Below, piece by piece: positions 1 through 8,926 of a DNA stretch of 64,000 nt (the stretch's first letter is position 1; the number at the start of each line of letters is the position of its first letter). This stretch comes from a bacterium 1XD42-54 (GTDB lineage: Bacteria > Bacillota > Clostridia > Lachnospirales > Lachnospiraceae): contig RAZH01000014.1 in the NCBI GenBank assembly GCA_003612585.1, positions 1-64,000 on the forward strand, in the 5' to 3' direction. The notes beneath the pieces were generated by a model that was not told where the DNA came from, made no database searches, and saw only the letters and a list, made by a program, of their open reading frames with translations. A program made the position numbers and the translations under genes.

Positions 1-43
1 GGATTTTATATTCCATGTCGTATTTCCGTTGTTTTTTTGCCAT
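1..43 (-). mobile_element. 5' end of an IS3-like transposase gene (OrfA), partial
   Basis: Reading leftward from 43, an ATG preceded by a strong ribosome-binding site (AAGGAGGC, plus positions about 50-58) opens a frame that begins MAKKQRKYDMEYKI and runs off the window edge. That start resembles IS3-family OrfA proteins, which begin with a short basic stretch before a helix-turn-helix. Only 14 residues are visible, so the family call is tentative. The element lies head to head with the truncated vanR gene at 123 and probably caused the truncation. Confidence 0.5.
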
Positions 44-122
44 TGTAGTTGCCTCCTTATTTCTCTTTGATGATACATCAAATCCTTGAGTGTAAGGTGT
101 CAACTAAAATGATACAACATCA
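44..122. repeat. Probable IS terminal region abutting vanR
   Basis: Between the transposase start and the point where vanR homology begins lie about 80 bases that look like an IS end. The sequence finishes ...ACAACATCA near 122, giving TGATGTTG when read outward from the element, and IS3-family ends begin with TG. The other end is outside the window, so neither the inverted repeat nor a target duplication can be checked. Confidence 0.4.
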
Positions 123-631
123 AAATATGCAAAAAGATAAGGGAGAAATATCGCTATCCAGTGATAATGCTCACGGCAAAGGGAGAGGAAATTGATAAAA
201 TAACGGGATTAACATTAGGTGCAGACGTTTATATTACGAAACCGTTTTTGCCTTTAGAATTGGTCGCCCGTGTGAAAGCCCAACTAAGAAGATATAAAAA
301 ATACAATGTGGGAAATGAGCCAGAGGAAGATATTTTGATTCATTCTGGTTTAGTTCTAAATGTGAAAACGCATGAGTGTACTTTAAATGAAAAGCCTCTT
401 TCATTAACGCCTACGGAGTTTTCTATATTACGGATTTTGTGTCAGCAGAAAGGAAATGTAGTCAGTTCGGAGGAACTTTTTCATCAAATATGGGGGGATG
501 AATATTTCAGTAAAAGCAATAACACCATTACTGTTCATATTCGGCATCTTCGTGAGAAAATGGGAGATTCATTTGAAGAACCACAATATATAAAAACAGT
601 CTGGGGGTGTGGATACAAAATTGAAAATTAA
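123..631 (+). pseudogene. vanR: VanR-type response regulator, 5'-truncated by IS
   Basis: The open frame begins just after the IS edge with ICKKIREKYRYPVIML, which matches the middle of an OmpR-family receiver domain, and then runs to a complete winged-helix DNA-binding domain ending in WGCGYKIEN. The conserved Thr (MLTAKG) and Lys (TKPF) of the receiver are present. The acidic pocket and the phosphoacceptor Asp, which lie in the first 60 or so residues, are missing. A GTG at 161 could still start a 156-aa protein, mostly DNA-binding domain. It overlaps vanS by 23 bases, as is usual in vanRS pairs. The truncated protein could not be phosphorylated by VanS and may be inactive or deregulated. 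The missing part may lie beyond the IS outside this window. Confidence 0.75.
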
Positions 632-1763
632 GATTTCAAAGACAGCTACACTAATTGGCACTTGTATCCTCGGCATTGCTGCATGTTTTGGATTGTATTA
701 TCTGGTAGATAAGGTTTGGAACGGCTTTTTTGTGGACTGGTTCACGGCTAAGTACATGAACACGCATGAGGTTTATTCTGCTGATGTGGGAAAAGATATT
801 CTTGTTACAGAGCCTTTGTGGTCGGAGCTGAAAGTATTTATCTTGACAGTTCTGATTATAATCGTACTTATCTGCATTGCAATTACTTTTGCGTTTGCAA
901 ATTTACATGCAAAGGCAGAAGTGAGAAAATCCATCACTGCGACTTCGGTGATGCTGCATGATTTTATGATAGAAGAAAAAGGAAATATAGATATTTTTCC
1001 AAAAGAGTATGCCGAAATTTCAGTCCAGATGTCCGAAATAAAATCCACGATGCAGCGGCATGAACAAATGTTAAAGGAAGAAGCAAGCAGAAAAAATGAT
1101 TTGATTGCTTATCTTGCACATGATTTAAAGACACCGCTTACCTCTGTTATTGGATATTTAGCATTATTGGATGAAGCACAGGATATGCCGATAGAACAAA
1201 AAACAAAATATGTAAATATTGCATTAAGCAAAGCACTTCGTTTAGAAAAGCTTATCAACGAATTTTTTGATATAACAAGATATAATCTGCAACAAATTGA
1301 TTTGGAAAAAGAATCTATAAACCTCTGTCATATGTTGGTTCAAATGACAGATGAATTTTACCCGCTGTTAAATGCTCATAGTAATCAAACAGAGGTATGT
1401 GTTGATGAAGATGTAACGGTTTATGGGGATTCTATGAAGTTAGCCAGAGTTTTCAATAACATTTTAAAAAATGCGATTTATTACAGTTACCCAGATACGA
1501 TAATTAAAATATGGGCTGAAAGCACAGATACGGATGTTTGGATTTATTTTTGCAATAAAGGAAAGACAATTCCCGCAGGTAAGTTAAATTCTATTTTTGA
1601 GAAGTTTTTCCGTATGGATGAAGCACGTTCGACGAATACGGGAGGTGCAGGATTGGGGCTTGCGATTGCAAAAGAAATCATAACACTGCATGGAGGTAAA
1701 ATTACTGCCGAAAGTGAAAACGAATCAACAACTTTCCGTATCTCTTTACCTGTAACACATTAG
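609..1763 (+). CDS. vanS: VanS-type sensor histidine kinase
   Basis: A 384-aa membrane histidine kinase. Two transmembrane segments (about residues 13-32 and 75-98) flank a short extracellular loop. They are followed by a HisKA domain with the phosphoacceptor in LAHDLKTPL (His171) and an HATPase domain with the N-box (NILKNAIYY) and G-box (GAGLGLAIAKEI). The size and short sensor loop fit the VanS kinases of vanG-type clusters, which sense glycopeptides or cell-wall damage and phosphorylate VanR. The start is GTG 609, inside the end of vanR; TTG 621 is an alternative. The kinase itself looks intact, but its partner has lost its phosphorylation site. Confidence 0.8.
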   Translation: MDTKLKIKISKTATLIGTCILGIAACFGLYYLVDKVWNGFFVDWFTAKYMNTHEVYSADVGKDILVTEPLWSELKVFILTVLIIIVLICIAITFAFANLHAKAEVRKSITATSVMLHDFMIEEKGNIDIFPKEYAEISVQMSEIKSTMQRHEQMLKEEASRKNDLIAYLAHDLKTPLTSVIGYLALLDEAQDMPIEQKTKYVNIALSKALRLEKLINEFFDITRYNLQQIDLEKESINLCHMLVQMTDEFYPLLNAHSNQTEVCVDEDVTVYGDSMKLARVFNNILKNAIYYSYPDTIIKIWAESTDTDVWIYFCNKGKTIPAGKLNSIFEKFFRMDEARSTNTGGAGLGLAIAKEIITLHGGKITAESENESTTFRISLPVTH

Positions 1764-1780
1764 TAAAATATATAGGCTCT

Positions 1781-1798
1781 CTTAGCATTTTCTTAGGA
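1781..1798 (+). promoter_or_regulatory. Putative VanR box upstream of the ligase gene
   Basis: CTTAGCA at 1781-1787 is repeated as CTTAGGA at 1792-1798, an exact 11-bp period. OmpR-family regulators, including VanR, bind as tandem dimers to direct repeats spaced by one helical turn. The position, between vanS and the resistance genes, is where the inducible promoter of van clusters lies. No strong -35 element is seen, as expected for an activated promoter. This is inferred from pattern and context. Confidence 0.5.
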
Positions 1799-1825
1799 AT
1801 TAGAAAATTGAATATTAAAGTATGG

Positions 1826-1866
1826 ATAGCTTCTGTTCAGTAGAATGAATACTGAATAGAAGCTAT
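1826..1866 (+). terminator. Hairpin between vanS and the ligase gene
   Basis: ATAGCTTCTGTTCAGTA (1826-1842) pairs with TACTGAATAGAAGCTAT (1850-1866), a 17-bp stem with one mismatch and a 7-base loop, followed by a T-rich stretch. It could terminate the vanRS transcript or act as a leader hairpin ahead of the ligase, because it lies downstream of the putative VanR box and only 25 bases before the ligase ribosome-binding site. Confidence 0.6.
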
Positions 1867-1909
1867 TTGTTTTGTATGAGAAGAAGTATAGAAAAAGGAG
1901 GACTTCATA

Positions 1910-2971
1910 ATGAATCAACAAAAGAAAGTTGCCGTTTTTTTTGGCGGCTGCTCAACAGAATATGCCGTTTCGTTGCAGTCGGCATATGCGGTGATCAAGT
2001 GTATTGACACAAAGAAATATGTACCAATCTTAATAGGCATTGCCCCTCACTCTGGCAAATGGTACTGGTATCAAGGGGAACTGGAAAAGATAAAGGAGGA
2101 TAATTGGCAGTCAGAAGAAAACTGTACGCCAGTATTTCCGTCTTTTGACAGAACAGTTCACGGGTTGTGTTACTTGGACAATCATCATTTAAAGATAATT
2201 TCATTCGATGTCGCATTGCCAGTTTTACATGGAAAGAATGGGGAAGATGGAACAATTCAAGGGGTTCTGGATTTGATGGGGATTCCTGTTATCGGATGTG
2301 GTTTATTATCTTCCGCTTTGTGTATGGATAAAGAACTGGCTCACCGTATCGTACAAATGAGCGGAATAAAAGCTGCACGGTCTTTTATTGTTAAGACAAA
2401 TTATTCAGAGGAAATGGTTCAGAAAAAAGCCCTAGAGCTTGGCTATCCTTTATTCGTAAAGCCTGTACGGTCTGGTTCATCGTTTGGGATTTCAAAAGTC
2501 TTACATGAACAGGATTTGCTTTTAGCAATCGAGAGTGCCTCCCAGCATGATTCTACCGTTATTCTGGAAGAGATGGTTGATGGTTTTGAGGTTGGGTGTG
2601 CAGTTTTGGGGAATAAGGATTCCAATTTGATTGTGGGTGAGGTTGATGAAATTGAATTGTCGGATGGATTTTTTGATTACACAGAGAAATATACGTTGAA
2701 AACTTCCAGTATTCATGTACCTGCACGTATTTCTCCACAAAAGGCAAAAGAAATTAAAGAAACAGCTCTTGAAATTTATAAAGCATTAAATTGTTGCTGT
2801 TTTGCAAGGGTGGATATGTTTTTGACTCCCGCAGGGGAAATTTATTTTAATGAAGTAAACACAATCCCCGGCTTTACGGAGCATAGCCGTTATCCCAATA
2901 TGTTAAAAGAAGCAGGTCTGCCATTTGATGAAGTAATCGAACGCTTGATTGAAATGGGGGTATCGAAGTGA
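1910..2971 (+). CDS. vanG: VanG-like D-alanine:D-serine ligase
   Basis: A 353-aa ATP-grasp ligase of the Ddl/Van family. The N-terminal domain carries VAVFFGGCSTEYAVSLQSA, the central domain LFVKPVRSGSSFGISKV, and the C-terminal domain ARVDMFLTPAGEIYFNEVNTIPGF with the metal-binding E and N residues. The FFDYTEKY segment is the omega loop that closes on the substrate. With a VanXY fragment and a VanT serine racemase next to it, the expected product is D-Ala-D-Ser, which replaces D-Ala-D-Ala in peptidoglycan precursors and lowers vancomycin affinity. An excellent ribosome-binding site (AAAGGAGGAC) precedes ATG 1910. Substrate specificity is inferred from context, not from a diagnostic residue. 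Confidence 0.85.
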   Translation: MNQQKKVAVFFGGCSTEYAVSLQSAYAVIKCIDTKKYVPILIGIAPHSGKWYWYQGELEKIKEDNWQSEENCTPVFPSFDRTVHGLCYLDNHHLKIISFDVALPVLHGKNGEDGTIQGVLDLMGIPVIGCGLLSSALCMDKELAHRIVQMSGIKAARSFIVKTNYSEEMVQKKALELGYPLFVKPVRSGSSFGISKVLHEQDLLLAIESASQHDSTVILEEMVDGFEVGCAVLGNKDSNLIVGEVDEIELSDGFFDYTEKYTLKTSSIHVPARISPQKAKEIKETALEIYKALNCCCFARVDMFLTPAGEIYFNEVNTIPGFTEHSRYPNMLKEAGLPFDEVIERLIEMGVSK

Positions 2972-3387
2972 CACAGATTGACTTTATCTGCCCGCATTTT
3001 CCATATACGGGGATTTGTGGGGAGTTCAGAGCGACCGCTCCTCGATTTGGTTTTGTTGAAAGGTATGTGTCTGGGAAAGAACAGATAGCGGGTATTGGAG
3101 CAGAACCGTGGCATTTCCGTTATGTGGGGTATCCCCATTCTGTCATTATGGCAGAAAAGGATATGGCTTTAGAAGAATACATTTGCTTTTTAAAGGAAAC
3201 TACCGATTTAAGGCATCCTTATATTTATAACAGTTCTAAAGCGGACAAAATCGAAATTTCGTATGTTTTTTTAGATGGCGGTTACTCTGTAAAACTTGAT
3301 GTATCGGAGATGTCGCCGTATATGATTTCGGGTACAAACGAGGAAGGGGCTATTTTAAGTAGGTCGAGGGAATATTATGCGTCATAA
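2968..3387 (+). pseudogene. vanXY: VanXY D,D-peptidase, C-terminal half only
   Basis: The 139-aa frame opens at GTG 2968, overlapping the ligase stop (GTGA), and matches only the C-terminal half of VanXY/VanY peptidases: FICPHFPYTGIC, then GAEPWHFRYVGYPHS with the conserved E and zinc-ligand H. Full VanXY proteins are about 250 aa, and their first two zinc ligands lie in an upstream S-x-H-x-x-G-x-A-x-D motif that is absent here. A deletion of about 110-120 residues between the ligase stop and this point is the simplest explanation. The remaining protein should be unable to hydrolyse D-Ala-D-Ala, so susceptible precursors would not be removed. Confidence 0.75.
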
Positions 3388-4393
3388 AACATTTGCAGGA
3401 ATAGATTATTTCCGCTTAGTGGCTGCTTTCATGGTAATTGCAATTCATATATCGCCATTGTCAGTCTGGAGTGAGGGAATTGATTATTTAATTACCTATT
3501 GTATTGGGAGAATTGCTGTTCCATTTTTCTTTATGACGACAGGATATTTTGTATTAGCTCCCTATGTGCTTAGCAATTTTAAAAAGAAATATCCTCTCCG
3601 TAAATACCTTGTTAAAAATATAAGGCTGTACCTCATTGTGACCGCTGTTTATATACCTATTTCAATATATTCTGGGAATATGCCAAAATCTATCTTGGAG
3701 TTTATAAAGCAGCTTCTTTTTGACGGCACGTTCTATCATTTGTGGTATTTTCCCGCCGCAATTATTGGGTGTGTACTTCTTGCGTGTCTGACAAAAAGAT
3801 CAGTTCAGACAGCAGTTTACTTTTCGCTCATTGCTTATGTGATAGGAGTATTTGGTGATTCCTATTATGGTCTTATAGAAAACGTGCCTTTACTACGCAC
3901 GTTATATACTGGCATTTTCTATGTCAGCAGTTATACAAGAAATGGTATTTTCTTTGCGCCAATTTATATCCTGCTCGGTATGTTGCTGGCTGTTCCCGAA
4001 TTTCATTGTAGGGAACAGGTATGTAAATGGGGACTTGCGTTAGCATCGTTACTTATGCTTTTAGAGGGATGGATTACTTATTCTTTCCATATCCAAAAGC
4101 ATAATAGTATGTATTTCTTTTTGCTGCCAGTGATGTATTTTTTGTTTCAATTACTGCTTGAAATTTCTGGGAAAGCTCCCGCTTGGATACGGAATGGCTC
4201 AATGGTGCTGTATATTATTCATCCTGCGGTAATTGTTGCCCAACGGTTAATCGCTAAAGTGACAGGACTTACAAAAATACTTGTGGACAATTCCTTTTTC
4301 CAATATATTTCGGTCTGTCTATTGTCATTGGCAGCCATGTTTATGATTCAAATATTTTTTGAAAGGGGAGATAGAAATGTATCAAAAAGGTAG
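3377..4393 (+). CDS. VanT membrane domain, acyltransferase-3 family
   Basis: A 338-aa integral membrane protein with about ten hydrophobic segments. It begins RHKTFAGIDYFRLVAAFMVIAIH, the acyltransferase-3 signature shared with the N-terminal half of VanT serine racemases. In VanT of E. faecalis and C. difficile this domain is fused to the racemase. Here it stops at 4393, 17 bases inside the separate racemase gene. Together the two proteins total about the length of a normal VanT (roughly 710 aa). It starts at ATG 3377, overlapping the vanXY remnant by 11 bases. Its probable role is D-serine or L-serine uptake, or membrane anchoring of the racemase. Confidence 0.7.
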   Translation: MRHKTFAGIDYFRLVAAFMVIAIHISPLSVWSEGIDYLITYCIGRIAVPFFFMTTGYFVLAPYVLSNFKKKYPLRKYLVKNIRLYLIVTAVYIPISIYSGNMPKSILEFIKQLLFDGTFYHLWYFPAAIIGCVLLACLTKRSVQTAVYFSLIAYVIGVFGDSYYGLIENVPLLRTLYTGIFYVSSYTRNGIFFAPIYILLGMLLAVPEFHCREQVCKWGLALASLLMLLEGWITYSFHIQKHNSMYFFLLPVMYFLFQLLLEISGKAPAWIRNGSMVLYIIHPAVIVAQRLIAKVTGLTKILVDNSFFQYISVCLLSLAAMFMIQIFFERGDRNVSKR

Positions 4394-5525
4394 GGCGTGG
4401 ATTGAACTGGATATAGACAATCTGGCTTACAATATAAGGCAATTCAGAAAAATACTTTCTCCTAAGTGTGCGATTATGCCCGCCGTTAAAGCAAATGCCT
4501 ATGGACATGGTGCTGTCCTTATTGCAAAAGCATTGCAGGGTTTGGAAATTAAAGATTTTTGCGTGGCATCAGTAAATGAAGCGGCCCTGCTTAGAAAAGC
4601 AGGAATTTTAGGGCAGATTTTGATTTTGGGATATACCTCGCCAAATCAGTTTTCTGATTTGGTGAAGTACAATCTTACACAAACCGTAGTTGATTATCCC
4701 TACGCAAAACTGCTGAATGACTTTGGACAAGCTGTCTTTGTCCACATTGGAATAGATACGGGTATGCATCGATTAGGGGAAAGAAGCGAAAATATAAAGG
4801 AGATTTGTAAAATCTGGGAGTTTGAGAATCTGAAGATAACAGGCGTATATTCCCATTTGTGTATGTCAGATGGAGTTAGTGATGCAGAACGGGATATTAC
4901 TCTGAAACAAATTGAGGAATTTAATATGGTAATAAACTTTCTGCATAGAAAGGGAATACATCATTTTAAAACGCACATACAAGGAAGTTATGGCGTACTG
5001 AATTACCCCGCTTTAAAGTTTGACTATGCACGATTAGGAATCGCACTTTATGGTGTATTAAGCTCTCCGAAAGATAGAATTATTTCTAATACAAAATTGA
5101 AGCCAGTTTTATCATTAAAAGCTAGAATTGCGTGTGTAAAGCAGTTACATAAAGGTGAAGCACTCGGTTATGGTCTGACTTATAAGGCTGGAAAAGAAAT
5201 GCAGATTGCTACTGTTGCAGTCGGATATGCAGATGGGATTCCCCGTGAATTGTCAAATAAGGGATTTGTTTTGATAAACGGGCAGAAAGCAGCCATTGTC
5301 GGTCGTGTTTGTATGGATCAGTTAATGGTAGATGTGACAGATATTAAGGGCGTATCTTGCGGGGATGAAGCCGTATTTATTGGGAAAAGCGGAAACAGTG
5401 AAATCATGGCTGCTGACCTTGCAGATAGTATAAACACTATATCAAATGAGATTTTAAGCCAATTAGGAAGTCGTTTAGGCAGAGTATCAATAAAAAAAAT
5501 AGCGGAAGATAGCATTTTCTTATAG
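4377..5525 (+). CDS. vanT: VanT racemase domain (alanine/serine racemase)
   Basis: A PLP-dependent fold-III racemase of 382 aa. The PLP lysine is in the motif MPAVKANAYGHG near the N-terminus, and the second catalytic base (Tyr) lies within VGRVCMDQLMVDVTD and nearby C-terminal segments. It supplies D-serine (or D-alanine) for the ligase upstream. An in-frame TTG at 4359 is available, but ATG 4377 has a proper ribosome-binding site (GAAAGGGGAG) 6 bases upstream. The gene overlaps the membrane-domain gene by 17 bases, which favours translational coupling over random decay. From sequence alone it cannot be separated from a biosynthetic alanine racemase; the van context decides. Confidence 0.8.
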   Translation: MYQKGRAWIELDIDNLAYNIRQFRKILSPKCAIMPAVKANAYGHGAVLIAKALQGLEIKDFCVASVNEAALLRKAGILGQILILGYTSPNQFSDLVKYNLTQTVVDYPYAKLLNDFGQAVFVHIGIDTGMHRLGERSENIKEICKIWEFENLKITGVYSHLCMSDGVSDAERDITLKQIEEFNMVINFLHRKGIHHFKTHIQGSYGVLNYPALKFDYARLGIALYGVLSSPKDRIISNTKLKPVLSLKARIACVKQLHKGEALGYGLTYKAGKEMQIATVAVGYADGIPRELSNKGFVLINGQKAAIVGRVCMDQLMVDVTDIKGVSCGDEAVFIGKSGNSEIMAADLADSINTISNEILSQLGSRLGRVSIKKIAEDSIFL

Positions 5526-5708
5526 GCATAGCAGGAAGTTTAGAATAAGATTTTTGATTGGATTTATAACTCGTCAAATAAAAAAAACAGCGTTTTGGCG
5601 GGTTGTATTTTCATGCAAATACCTGTTTTATCAATATATATCATTTTCTGTTATAATTACATAAATTAAGTGATTTTTGTATCCTGTTCTATTTTTCAAC
5701 CATATCAC

Positions 5709-5738
5709 AAAAACAGGACCCTCTTCTGAGAATCCTGC
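5709..5738 (-). terminator. Intrinsic terminator of the MerR-family gene
   Basis: Read on the minus strand, CAGGA...TCCTG forms a hairpin just after the stop codon at 5745 and is followed by a T-rich tract (plus-strand A run 5709-5713). The 5526-5708 stretch between this and the racemase stop shows nothing recognisable. Confidence 0.5.
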
Positions 5739-5744
5739 CTTGTT

Positions 5745-6470
5745 TTAACTACAATAAATACGGATTGCTTCCGCTGCAAATTTTGCCGTTCCTATCTGCG
5801 ACGCCCGGTCTATATTTTCTGTCATTTCTCCACCGGTTCCATACATTGTTCCAAGTCCTCTTAAAATCTCCTTGGTACACGTATAAAAATGCTCCGTAAT
5901 ATACATCTGTAACTTTTTTACCTGCTCCTGTACAGCAGCGCTGTCCGGTGTCTGATCCGAAAGCTTTGCAAATCCCTGAAAAAGTTCCATCAATCCCCGA
6001 TTTCTCTCTTGGACTTCATCCTTGGACTTACCTCTCGATTTTTCTTCATATTCCTGATAAGCCTCTGTATTTCCCCAGTTTTCCTTTGCCTGTTGTGCGT
6101 ATTCTTCCAGTTTTTTTGTATCAAATGCTGTAAAATCCAATTTCTTCACTCCTGTCCTTCTTATTTCACGGGCAAGATCAATCAATTCTCCCAAACGCTC
6201 CTTTCTGAGCTCCAGTAACGCAATCTGCTGATCAAGAGCTCTGTTCCGATCAAAATTCGGACTGTCCAGAATTCGTTTGATCTCCTTTAATGGAAACTGA
6301 AGTTCACGGAACAGCAAAATACACTGCAAACGTTCCAGTGCCGTATCGTCATACAGCCTGTATCCCGACAGGGTTGTTTCCGTTGGATGCAAAAGCCCGA
6401 TCCTGTCGTAATAATGCAGAGTGCGTATACTCACTCCTGTCAGCTTGCTTACCTCATGTACTGTTCTCAT
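5745..6470 (-). CDS. MerR-family multidrug-responsive regulator, TipA-like
   Basis: A 241-aa protein. Residues 1-70 form a MerR winged helix-turn-helix (VHEVSKLTGVSIRTLHYYDRIGLL), residues about 75-110 a dimerization coiled coil, and the rest (from about 125) a TipAS-like drug-recognition domain rich in W, Y and E (ENWGNTEAYQEYEEKS). TipA, Mta and SkgA proteins of this kind bind antibiotics or hydrophobic drugs and activate their own promoters by untwisting a long spacer. A strong GGAGGGGA ribosome-binding site precedes ATG 6470. The promoter upstream has the diagnostic 19-bp spacer, so autoregulation is likely. No efflux gene is linked. Confidence 0.85.
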   Translation of the reverse strand: MRTVHEVSKLTGVSIRTLHYYDRIGLLHPTETTLSGYRLYDDTALERLQCILLFRELQFPLKEIKRILDSPNFDRNRALDQQIALLELRKERLGELIDLAREIRRTGVKKLDFTAFDTKKLEEYAQQAKENWGNTEAYQEYEEKSRGKSKDEVQERNRGLMELFQGFAKLSDQTPDSAAVQEQVKKLQMYITEHFYTCTKEILRGLGTMYGTGGEMTENIDRASQIGTAKFAAEAIRIYCS

Positions 6471-6487
6471 GTCTTCCCCTCCCCGTG

Positions 6488-6525
6488 TGACCTCATTATA
6501 TGCTATGACGTAAGGTCAGAGTCAA
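6488..6525 (-). promoter_or_regulatory. MerR-type promoter with 19-bp spacer and operator
   Basis: On the minus strand TTGACT (6525-6520) and TATAAT (6500-6495) are separated by exactly 19 bp, too long for unaided polymerase but typical of MerR-activated promoters. Inverted hexamers TGACCT/AGGTCA (6488-6493 and 6513-6518) are centred in the spacer near 6503. This drives the adjacent MerR-family gene. The rest of the 6526-6693 gap shows nothing clear. Confidence 0.8.
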
Positions 6526-6693
6526 GAGCTTTTTTCATTTTTACCAATATTTTCAAACGTATAGTACCTGCTGCACGATTGGAAAGCTTCCATCGAAATA
6601 CCCTGTCACCGTTTATTTTTTTAGGTTATTTACCATAGAATAAGCTTCGTCACAATAGAGGCACAATATCGTTGTATTTGCATCTGTATGCAT

Positions 6694-6727
6694 AAAAAGA
6701 AGACCAGCCACTGTGCAGCTGATCTTC
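6694..6727 (-). terminator. Terminator of the atp operon
   Basis: GAAGACCAGC (6699-6708) pairs with GCTGATCTTC (6718-6727), 10 positions with one mismatch. Read on the minus strand the stem is followed directly by TTTTT (plus A run 6694-6698), about 45 bases after the atpC stop. Confidence 0.85.
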
Positions 6728-6774
6728 CATTTCTCCTTTTCAGGAAATCCATACGAATTTTTTCTTATTTCTGT

Positions 6775-7185
6775 TTATCGCATTTTCGCCAATTCCTGAC
6801 GTACCATAGCCTTTCGAAGTGCGATTTCCGCTCTCGAAAGATCAATCTTCGGATCATGCGCCTGCAGTCTGCGTTTTGCACGCTCTTCTGCCTCCCGCGC
6901 ACGATTCTCGTCGATTTCATCCGGCCACTCGGCAATCTCAGCCATCACGGTAATCTTTTCCGGCAGAATCTCGATAAATCCGGCGTGTACCGCCGCTTCT
7001 TTGTTCTCTCCGTCCAGATGGATGGTCACAATGCCAGGCTCCAGAATCATCGTCATCGGAATATGGCGTTTGTAAATACCAACCTGTCCCTCTGTCGTAT
7101 TGAGCTCCAGCATATTTGCCTGCCCCTTCCAGAAAATACGGTCGGGTGTGATAATTTCCAAATCAAAATTTCTCTCGTCTGCCAT
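6775..7185 (-). CDS. atpC: F1 ATP synthase epsilon subunit
   Basis: A 136-aa protein with the N-terminal beta-sandwich (FDLEIITPDRIFWKGQANML) and a C-terminal helical hairpin (REAEERAKRRLQAHDP). It forms part of the central rotor stalk and can inhibit ATP hydrolysis. It is the last gene of the operon, 13 bases after atpD, and is followed by a strong terminator. Confidence 0.93.
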   Translation of the reverse strand: MADERNFDLEIITPDRIFWKGQANMLELNTTEGQVGIYKRHIPMTMILEPGIVTIHLDGENKEAAVHAGFIEILPEKITVMAEIAEWPDEIDENRAREAEERAKRRLQAHDPKIDLSRAEIALRKAMVRQELAKMR

Positions 7186-7198
7186 ACTCAGTCACCCC

Positions 7199-8605
<1,407 letters not shown>

Positions 8606-8615
8606 TTATATTTAC

Positions 8616-8810
8616 CACGCCGTGCTGCGATGCCTCCTTGCACGGCTTTATCACGCCGTGCTGCGAACCTCCTTGCACGGCTCTACCACGCCGTGCTGCG
8701 AACCTCCTTGCACGGCTCTACCACGCCGTGCTGCGAACCTCCTTGCACGGCTCTACCACGCCGTGCTGCGAACCTCCTTGCACGGCTCTACCACGCCGTG
8801 CTGCGAACCT
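8616..8810. repeat. 35-bp tandem repeat array, about 5.5 copies, inside the atp operon
   Basis: Units start at 8616 (36 bp, slightly divergent), 8652, 8687, 8722 and 8757, with a partial copy at 8792-8810. Units 2-5 are nearly identical. Each contains inverted GCCGTGC and GCACGGC, so on the transcribed (minus) strand every unit can fold a 7-bp stem whose loop holds AAGGAGG, a Shine-Dalgarno-like sequence. There are no unique spacers, so this is not a CRISPR array. It lies in the leader of atpD within the polycistronic message. Confidence 0.9.
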
Positions 8811-8853
8811 CGATTCCGCTTCGCTTCATCTCGGTACGCGGGCTTCGCCCTAT

Positions 8854-8910
8854 AAAATCAGCGCCTGATAACCCCGTCCGCCAGCGGCCAGGTTATCATC
8901 CTCTGATTTT
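8854..8910 (-). repeat. Large imperfect palindrome between atpG and atpD
   Basis: AAAATCAG (8854-8861) and CTGATAACC (8865-8873) pair with GGTTATCAT (8891-8899) and CTGATTTT (8903-8910), giving a long stem interrupted by a small internal loop. A GCACGGC copy from the neighbouring tandem repeat follows at 8911-8917. It resembles a dispersed REP/BIME-like palindrome. Its place 17 bases after the atpG stop suggests an effect on mRNA stability or read-through. Confidence 0.7.
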
Positions 8911-8926
8911 GCACGGCTCATTGCCA

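Noticed and set aside
4377-5525. Ordinary biosynthetic alanine racemase
   Set aside because: It overlaps the VanT-like membrane gene and follows a VanG-type ligase, so a van role is preferred, though the enzyme may racemize alanine too.
8616-8810. CRISPR array
   Set aside because: The 35-bp units follow each other with no unique spacers, and no cas genes are near. It is a plain tandem repeat.
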